DNA of 64,000 bases from JABCZH01 sp963803775 (GTDB taxonomy: Bacteria; Acidobacteriota; Terriglobia; Terriglobales; Acidobacteriaceae). Positions within the stretch are counted from its first letter, which is position 1. Each line of letters begins with the position of its first letter. Below the pieces are notes generated by a model. The model had not been told where the DNA came from and made no database searches. It worked only from the letters and a program-made list of their open reading frames with translations. The stretch spans positions 248,001-312,000 of the forward strand of contig CAWDNS010000002.1 of assembly GCA_963803775.1 (NCBI GenBank), written 5' to 3'. Both the position numbers and the translations under genes were made by a program. Below are positions 58,703-64,000 of this stretch, piece by piece.

Positions 58703-60482
58703 GCGCGCCTCCCGCGGCAGCGACCGCGGCGGTTTCGAGAGGAGCGGAATGAGTGGCGGCGTTTATGTGGCAGTGATAAGGCTGCTTCCGCAAGACGGCG
58801 CAATTTCAAGACAAACACGCTGCCCTGGCCGACTTTGGAGCGCGCCCAAACTTTGCCTTCGTGGGCCTGGACGATCTGGTAAACGATGGCGAGGCCGAGG
58901 CCGGTGCCGCCTTCGAACTGGGACTGGAAAGGCTCGAAGATTTTTTCGATCAACTGCGGGCTCATGCCCGGGCCGGTATCGGCGAAGTTGACCTGCCAGT
59001 CGTCTCCTGAGGATTCGACGGAAACGGTCAGGGTGCCGTTCGTCGCGCATGGCGCGGACCGCATTCTCGCAGAAATTCCAGAAGACTTGCTTGATTTTGT
59101 CGCCGTCGGCGAGCGTCCAGGCTTCGGTCAGCTGAAACTTTCTCTCGATCAGGATCGCGCTGTTCTGCGCGGCCAGGCGATGTTCCAGCAGGGTAAGAGT
59201 GTCTTCGAGCAGTGGTAGCAAGTCAACTTTCTTGAATTGATATTGCTTGCCGCGGGAGTATCCGAGAAAGTCGGTAATGATGTGGTTCAGGCGCTCGGAC
59301 TCGCGGGTCACGATTTGGAGCAGTTGGCGGTGTTCATCGCTCAGGTCGGGAATGCTGGACAGCAGACTGACCGAGCCGGCGATGGAGGTCAGCGGATTGC
59401 GAATTTCGTGGGCAATGGCAGCGGCCAGGCGGCCCACGGCGGCCAGGCGGTCCTGCATGCGGACTTCGCGCTCCAGGCGGCGGATTTCGGTGAGATCGTC
59501 AAAAGTGTAGACGTAATCCCAGCGTGCCTTTTTCCGGGACGGCGAGGGTTGAGACCTGGACACGGAAAGTCTTGCGGTAGCCGTTGGGGGCGACGAGGCG
59601 AACTTCGGTGTGTGAGCGCGTCGGATCCGACCTGGGGAAGCGGATCGAGGAAAAGCCGGTTGACGGGCTCGCCCAGCAGGCTGTCTTCCGGGCACTCTAG
59701 CAGTTTTTGGGCGGCGGTGTTTGCCAGGGTGATGTGGCCATCGAGGCCAGTGGTGATCAGTCCGCCGGTGATGGACTGAATGATGTTTTCATGCAGGGCC
59801 TGCAGGTTTTCCAGCGCGCCGCTGGTGTGCTTGAGCTTAACGTCCACCTGGCGAAGCTTGGTGGCCAGCTGTCCGGCCAGATAGGCGACCGCCAGGTAGC
59901 CGAACAAGTTGACCAGAATAATGGCTTGGAGCGACTTCAATTCAGGATGGGTGGTGGAGTATGAAGGAACGATTCCGAAATAGGTCAGTTCAAGAACGGT
60001 TCCATAGAGGATGAAGGCCAGCGCCGCAGTGAGAAAGGCCCAGGTACGGGGCAGCAGGATGCAGGCTACGATGATGACCAGGGGATAAAGGAAATTGAAC
60101 GAGCTGTCGATCCCGCCGGTGGCGTAAATCACCAGGCTGACGAGGGCCAGGTCGGTGAGCACCTGCAGCAGCGACTGGACGCGGTATTCCTGCCAGAAGG
60201 AGAGCAGAAAGAGATGGAAAACCGCGATAGCGTACCACAGCAGCATGACGGTGACGAACAGGCGCAGCGGGAAGCGCTGGGAGTGAGCTGGGCGATGGCG
60301 AGCTCGATGCCCAGCAGACAAGTCAGGATCAGGACGCGGACCTTGACCAGCCACGCCAGCCATTGCCGCTGATCGAATATGGAATGCATTTCCGTCCCTA
60401 TCGCTGGGAGTCAGCTGCTAGAGGCCGGCAGCAGGAGGAGCTTTCTGTTCCCCCCGCTGCGGCCTCGAATCGCTTTTCGTAC

Positions 60483-61691
60483 TTATCCCGCCAGTTTGGC
60501 GATCATCGAGAACAACGGCATGTACAGCGAAATCACGATGCCGCCGATCATGATGCCGAGCAGGCCGATGATGATGGGTTCCAGCATGGCCAGCATGTCT
60601 TTGGTGGCGGCGTCGACTTCGTCTTCGTAGAAGTCGGCAATTTTCTGCAGCATGGAGTCCATGGCGCCGGTGGCTTCGCCCACGCCGATCATCTGGGTGA
60701 CCATGTTGGGAAACACACCGCACTCGCGCAAGGGATCGACGATGGTGCGGCCTTCTTCGATGGCCTTGCGCACCCGCATCAGGGCGGATTCCAGCACCTT
60801 GTTGCCGGAGGTGCGGGCGGTGATGCTTAAACCTTCCAGGATGGGCACGCCGGAGGTGATCAGAGTACCGAGGGTACGGGTGAAGCGGGCGACGGCGATC
60901 TTACGCAGCAGCAGGCCGAGCACAGGCAGCTTGAGCAAGCACCAATCCATGTAGTAGGCGGCGCGCTCGTGCTTGCGCATCTCTTTGACTCCGAAAAAGA
61001 GACCACCGATGCCCAGGATGAAGAACCACCAGAACTGGCCTACAAAGCCAGAGAGGCCGATCACGATGCGGGTGGGCAGGGGCAGGGCCACGCCCAGACC
61101 GACGAACAAGTTGGCGAAGATCGGGACCACCCACTTGAGCAGGGCGCCGACGATGAGGAAGGCCAGCGAGACCACCGAAACCGGGTAGATGAGAGCGGAT
61201 TTTACCGCGGCGCGCAGCTTGACTGCTTTTTCGACATAGAGAGCCAAGCGCTGCAAGATGACGTCGAGAATACCGCCGGTTTCACCGGCCTCGATCATGT
61301 TGGTGGTCAGTTCATCGAAGACCTTGGGGAACTGGCGCATGGCATTGGCCAGGGTCGCGCCACCTTCCACGGTGGTGCGAACTCCGTTCAGCGTCTTCTG
61401 AAACGCCTGGTTCTCCTGGTTGGCGCCCAGAATCTCCAGACATTGCACCAGTGGCAGACCGGCATCGATCATGACGGAGAACTGGCGGAAGAAGATGGCA
61501 ATCTCCTTCACCTTGATGCGGCCGGAGCCGAAGGTCGGCATGGCAAACTCTTTGCCTTTTTCGCGGATGGCGCCGGTGGTGATTCGCTCCTTGCGCAATT
61601 GCGTGGCCAGGGCCTGCTTGTTGGGGGCGACTCGCTCTCCGGTGACTTTTTCTCCGGTTTCGTTCTTTCCCGAAAATGTAAAAACTGGCAT
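60483..61691 (-). CDS. pilC: Type IV pilus inner-membrane platform protein PilC
   Basis: 402 residues, two T2SSF domains: IAIFFRQFSVMIDAGLPLVQ CLEILG in the first and VARFTRTLGTLITSGVPILE GLSITA in the second, with three main membrane segments (near 175, 220 and the C-terminus). PilC/GspF proteins couple the cytoplasmic ATPases PilB/PilT to pilin polymerisation. It follows pilT on the same strand in the classical order. Confidence 0.94.
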   Translation of the reverse strand: MPVFTFSGKNETGEKVTGERVAPNKQALATQLRKERITTGAIREKGKEFAMPTFGSGRIKVKEIAIFFRQFSVMIDAGLPLVQCLEILGANQENQAFQKTLNGVRTTVEGGATLANAMRQFPKVFDELTTNMIEAGETGGILDVILQRLALYVEKAVKLRAAVKSALIYPVSVVSLAFLIVGALLKWVVPIFANLFVGLGVALPLPTRIVIGLSGFVGQFWWFFILGIGGLFFGVKEMRKHERAAYYMDWCLLKLPVLGLLLRKIAVARFTRTLGTLITSGVPILEGLSITARTSGNKVLESALMRVRKAIEEGRTIVDPLRECGVFPNMVTQMIGVGEATGAMDSMLQKIADFYEDEVDAATKDMLAMLEPIIIGLLGIMIGGIVISLYMPLFSMIAKLAG

Positions 61692-61807
61692 GTTAACCTC
61701 GCTTGGCTACGTTAAGTTTTGTGTCCAGGAACGCGGATTGTTTGCTGCTCCGGATTCCCTGCTTGCTGACTGTTTTTCGCGCGTTTCCAATCTTTTCGAT
61801 CTTTCCC

Positions 61808-62941
61808 TTATCGCTTTGCAGGCGCTGCCCCTTTTGCCATAGCGGGGGCGGATTGATTACGGTTCAACAGAGTTGCGCCGCGATTGATCATTTCGGTTAA
61901 TTCGTCCTGGTTGCTGGAACGGCTCATGGCCATCTCCAAAGTGATCTGCTTCTGGAAATAGGCAGTGGCCAGGGCCTGGTTGAAAGTCTGCATTCCGAAC
62001 TTGTCCTGTCCGGATTGCATGGAGGAATAAATCTGATGGATCTTGTCTTCACGGATGAGGTTGCGGACCGCGGCATTCGGCACCAGGATTTCCATGCACA
62101 TGGCACGGCCTTTACCGTCAGACTTAGGCAGTAAGGTTTGGCACATGATGCCTTCCAGCACCAGCGACAACTGGGCCCGAATCTGGGATTGCTGGTGAGA
62201 TGGAAACACGTCGATGATTCGGTTGATGGTGGAAGACGCGGAATTGGTGTGCAGCGTACCGAAAGTCAAGTGTCCGGTTTCGGCGATACGCAAAGCGGAT
62301 TCGATGGTTTCGAGATCGCGCATTTCGCCAATCAGGACTACGTCTGGGTCTTCACGAAGGGCGGCGCGCAGCGCGTCCGCGAAGCTCTTGGTGTCGGCGT
62401 GCAGCTCGCGCTGATTGACCACGCAATTCTTGTTCATGTGCACAAATTCGATGGGGTCTTCGATGGTCAAGATGTGGTCGTGACGCTCGGTATTGATCTT
62501 GTCGATCATGGCCGCGAGGGTGGTGGATTTTCCTGACCCGGTTGGCCCCGTGACCAGTACCAGACCACGTGGCTTGTCACACATCTTGCTGACCACGGCC
62601 GGCAATCCCAGTTGGTTGAAGGACTTGATCTCGAAGGGGATGAGACGGAAGACGGCGGAAGTGGCGCCGCGTTGATTGAAGACGTTGGCGCGAAAGCGGG
62701 CCAGACCTTTCAAACCGAAAGAAAAATCGAGTTCGAGATTCTCTTCGAAACGGTGCTTTTGGGAGTCGGTCATGACGCTGTACGCAAGCTGCTTGGTTTC
62801 CGAAGGCGTCATCTGCGGAAGATCCAGAGGGACGAGGTGTCCGTGGACACGGATTTGCGGCGGCGAATTGGTAGTGAGGTGAAGATCGCTGCCGCTCATT
62901 TCCAGCATTCTTTTCAACAGATCGCTTAACGAGAGCGCCAT
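61808..62941 (-). CDS. pilT: Type IV pilus retraction ATPase PilT
   Basis: 377 residues. N-terminal PAS-like domain with the SDLHLTTNSPPQIRVHG opening, Walker A TGPTGSGKST (131-140), Asp box TIEDPIEFVH, Walker B DPDVVLIGEMRD and His box GHLTFGTLHTNSA. The C-terminus ends in an Ala/Lys tail. PilT depolymerises pilin to power twitching. It lies 25 bases downstream of pilB. Confidence 0.95.
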   Translation of the reverse strand: MALSLSDLLKRMLEMSGSDLHLTTNSPPQIRVHGHLVPLDLPQMTPSETKQLAYSVMTDSQKHRFEENLELDFSFGLKGLARFRANVFNQRGATSAVFRLIPFEIKSFNQLGLPAVVSKMCDKPRGLVLVTGPTGSGKSTTLAAMIDKINTERHDHILTIEDPIEFVHMNKNCVVNQRELHADTKSFADALRAALREDPDVVLIGEMRDLETIESALRIAETGHLTFGTLHTNSASSTINRIIDVFPSHQQSQIRAQLSLVLEGIMCQTLLPKSDGKGRAMCMEILVPNAAVRNLIREDKIHQIYSSMQSGQDKFGMQTFNQALATAYFQKQITLEMAMSRSSNQDELTEMINRGATLLNRNQSAPAMAKGAAPAKR

Positions 62942-62966
62942 TTTGTTTCCCTTCGTGGTACAGAAT

Positions 62967-64000
62967 CTAGTGAATCGTTTCGCGGGCCACTTCTTCGAGC
63001 GTGGTCATGCCGGCGGCGACCTTGATCAGGCCACTGCGGCGAAGTGTGATCATGCCGCGCTCGATTGCCTTCTTCTTAAGTTCGACCGCGGAAGCGCCGA
63101 CCAGAACCAGTTCCCTGATCTCGTCGTCCACTTCCATGACTTCGTATAAGCCGCACCGGCCCTTGTATCCAGTGCTGTTGCACACGGCGCAGCCTTTGCC
63201 CTTCATGATCTTGACGGTATCCACTTCCTCGGGGGTATAGCCTTCTTCGAGCAAGGTCTGGCGCGGCACTTCCACCGGCGCAGCACATTCCTTGCAAATG
63301 CGGCGCACCAGGCGCTGCGCACAGATCAGGTGAACGGAAGTGGCCACCAGGAATGGCTCAATGCCCATGTTCATGAGACGGGTGATGGTTTCGGGAGCGC
63401 CATTGGTATGCAGCGTGGAGAGCACCAAGTGTCCGGTGAGGGCGGCTTTGATGGCGATTTCGGCGGTTTCAAAGTCTCGAATTTCGCCGACCAGGATGAT
63501 GTTGGGATCCTGACGCAGAAAGGCGCGCAATGAGGCGGCAAAGTTCAGGCCGATCTGTTCCTTCATCTGCACCTGATTCACGCCAGCCAACTGGAATTCG
63601 ACCGGGTCTTCGGCGGTCATAATGTTGGTATCGGGTTTGTTGAGAGTGGAGATGGAGGAGTAAAGGGTGTTGGTTTTACCCGATCCGGTGGGTCCGGTGA
63701 CAAGCACCATGCCGTAGGGTTTGAGAATCGCTTTCTCGAATTTGACCAGCGATTCGGGCTCGAAGCCGAGCTTGGTCATATCGAGACGCAGGTTCTCTTT
63801 ATCGAGCAGGCGGAGCACAATTTTTTCGCCCCACAGCGTGGGCAAAGTGCTGACCCGGAAATCGAGCTGCTTCTTGCGTCCGCCGATGTTCATCTTCAGC
63901 ATGATGCGGCCGTCCTGCGGCAGACGCTTTTCGCTGATATCGAGTTTCGCCATGATCTTCATGCGCGAGGTGATGGCATCTTTCAACTTCAGGGGCGGGG
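62967..64000 (-). CDS. pilB: Type IV pilus assembly ATPase PilB, C-terminal part
   Basis: Frame open to the right edge, so the N-terminal domain is missing; about 344 residues visible. LKDAITSRMKIMAKLDISEK RLPQDGRIM, Walker A GPTGSGKTNTLY, TAEDPVEFQL, DPNIILVGEIRDFETAEIAI, GHLVLSTLHTNGAPETITRL and the tetracysteine zinc site CKEC ... CAVC. Extension motor for the pilus. First gene visible of the pilB-T-C-S-R cluster. Confidence 0.95.
   Translation of the reverse strand, partial: PPLKLKDAITSRMKIMAKLDISEKRLPQDGRIMLKMNIGGRKKQLDFRVSTLPTLWGEKIVLRLLDKENLRLDMTKLGFEPESLVKFEKAILKPYGMVLVTGPTGSGKTNTLYSSISTLNKPDTNIMTAEDPVEFQLAGVNQVQMKEQIGLNFAASLRAFLRQDPNIILVGEIRDFETAEIAIKAALTGHLVLSTLHTNGAPETITRLMNMGIEPFLVATSVHLICAQRLVRRICKECAAPVEVPRQTLLEEGYTPEEVDTVKIMKGKGCAVCNSTGYKGRCGLYEVMEVDDEIRELVLVGASAVELKKKAIERGMITLRRSGLIKVAAGMTTLEEVARETIH

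Overview
The window looks like chromosome from a soil Acidobacteriota (Terriglobia/Koribacter-like) bacterium. This is inferred from three YXWGXW-repeat secreted proteins, a VWFA-related secreted protein, DUF4097 proteins, many tiny conserved proteins (DUF3309, Lmo0937, Thivi_2564, micro zinc fingers), a high-50s GC content by eye, and type IV pilus genes in the order B-T-C-S-R. I see no rRNA, tRNA, transposase or CRISPR array. Both edges cut genes: a MEDS-domain sensor at the left and pilB at the right.

1-33 kb is a patchwork of signalling and stress-type genes, mostly small: a CHASE3-type histidine kinase, three REC-only response regulators, an ECF sigma factor, two SYLF lipid-binding proteins, a YciE/F-type ferritin-like protein, a metallothionein-like protein, two DUF3309 and two Lmo0937 membrane peptides, several Cys-pair micro-proteins, and a convergent pair of Crp/Fnr regulators. 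A GT4/GH130 glycan pair, a sortase-VWA-LPxTA cassette and an eight-unit Cys-repeat protein lie among them. At least eleven intergenic copies of a 16-bp palindromic motif (TGGTCA-N4-TGACCA type) sit in front of genes between 10.9 and 31.4 kb and suggest one local regulon, plausibly read by a Crp/Fnr-family protein. A separate ~65-nt conserved leader precedes all three YXWGXW genes.

33-39 kb is a restriction-modification islet: a PD-(D/E)XK protein, a C5-cytosine methyltransferase, a NotI-like endonuclease and a Vsr mismatch endonuclease. An XRE gene follows between 19-bp direct repeats. Two DinB-like secreted paralogues bracket the islet. Both the methyltransferase and the endonuclease carry frameshifts.

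39-44 kb is a minus-strand membrane-stress operon (XRE regulator, NfeD-like, DUF1648, flotillin, small membrane protein, PspA) with a beta-carbonic-anhydrase-like gene downstream. 44-57 kb holds transport and envelope genes: Dpp-type permeases, a CorC/HlyC-type CBS protein, an HlyD adaptor, two DUF4097 proteins, an MFS transporter, a SAM hydroxide adenosyltransferase, and an alpha/beta hydrolase interrupted by an in-frame TAG.

57-64 kb is the type IV pilus cluster: pilB (partial), pilT, pilC, a pilS-like kinase broken by at least four frameshifts, and an intact pilR-like sigma-54 activator. The frameshifts are either real decay or assembly errors; the sequence alone cannot decide.
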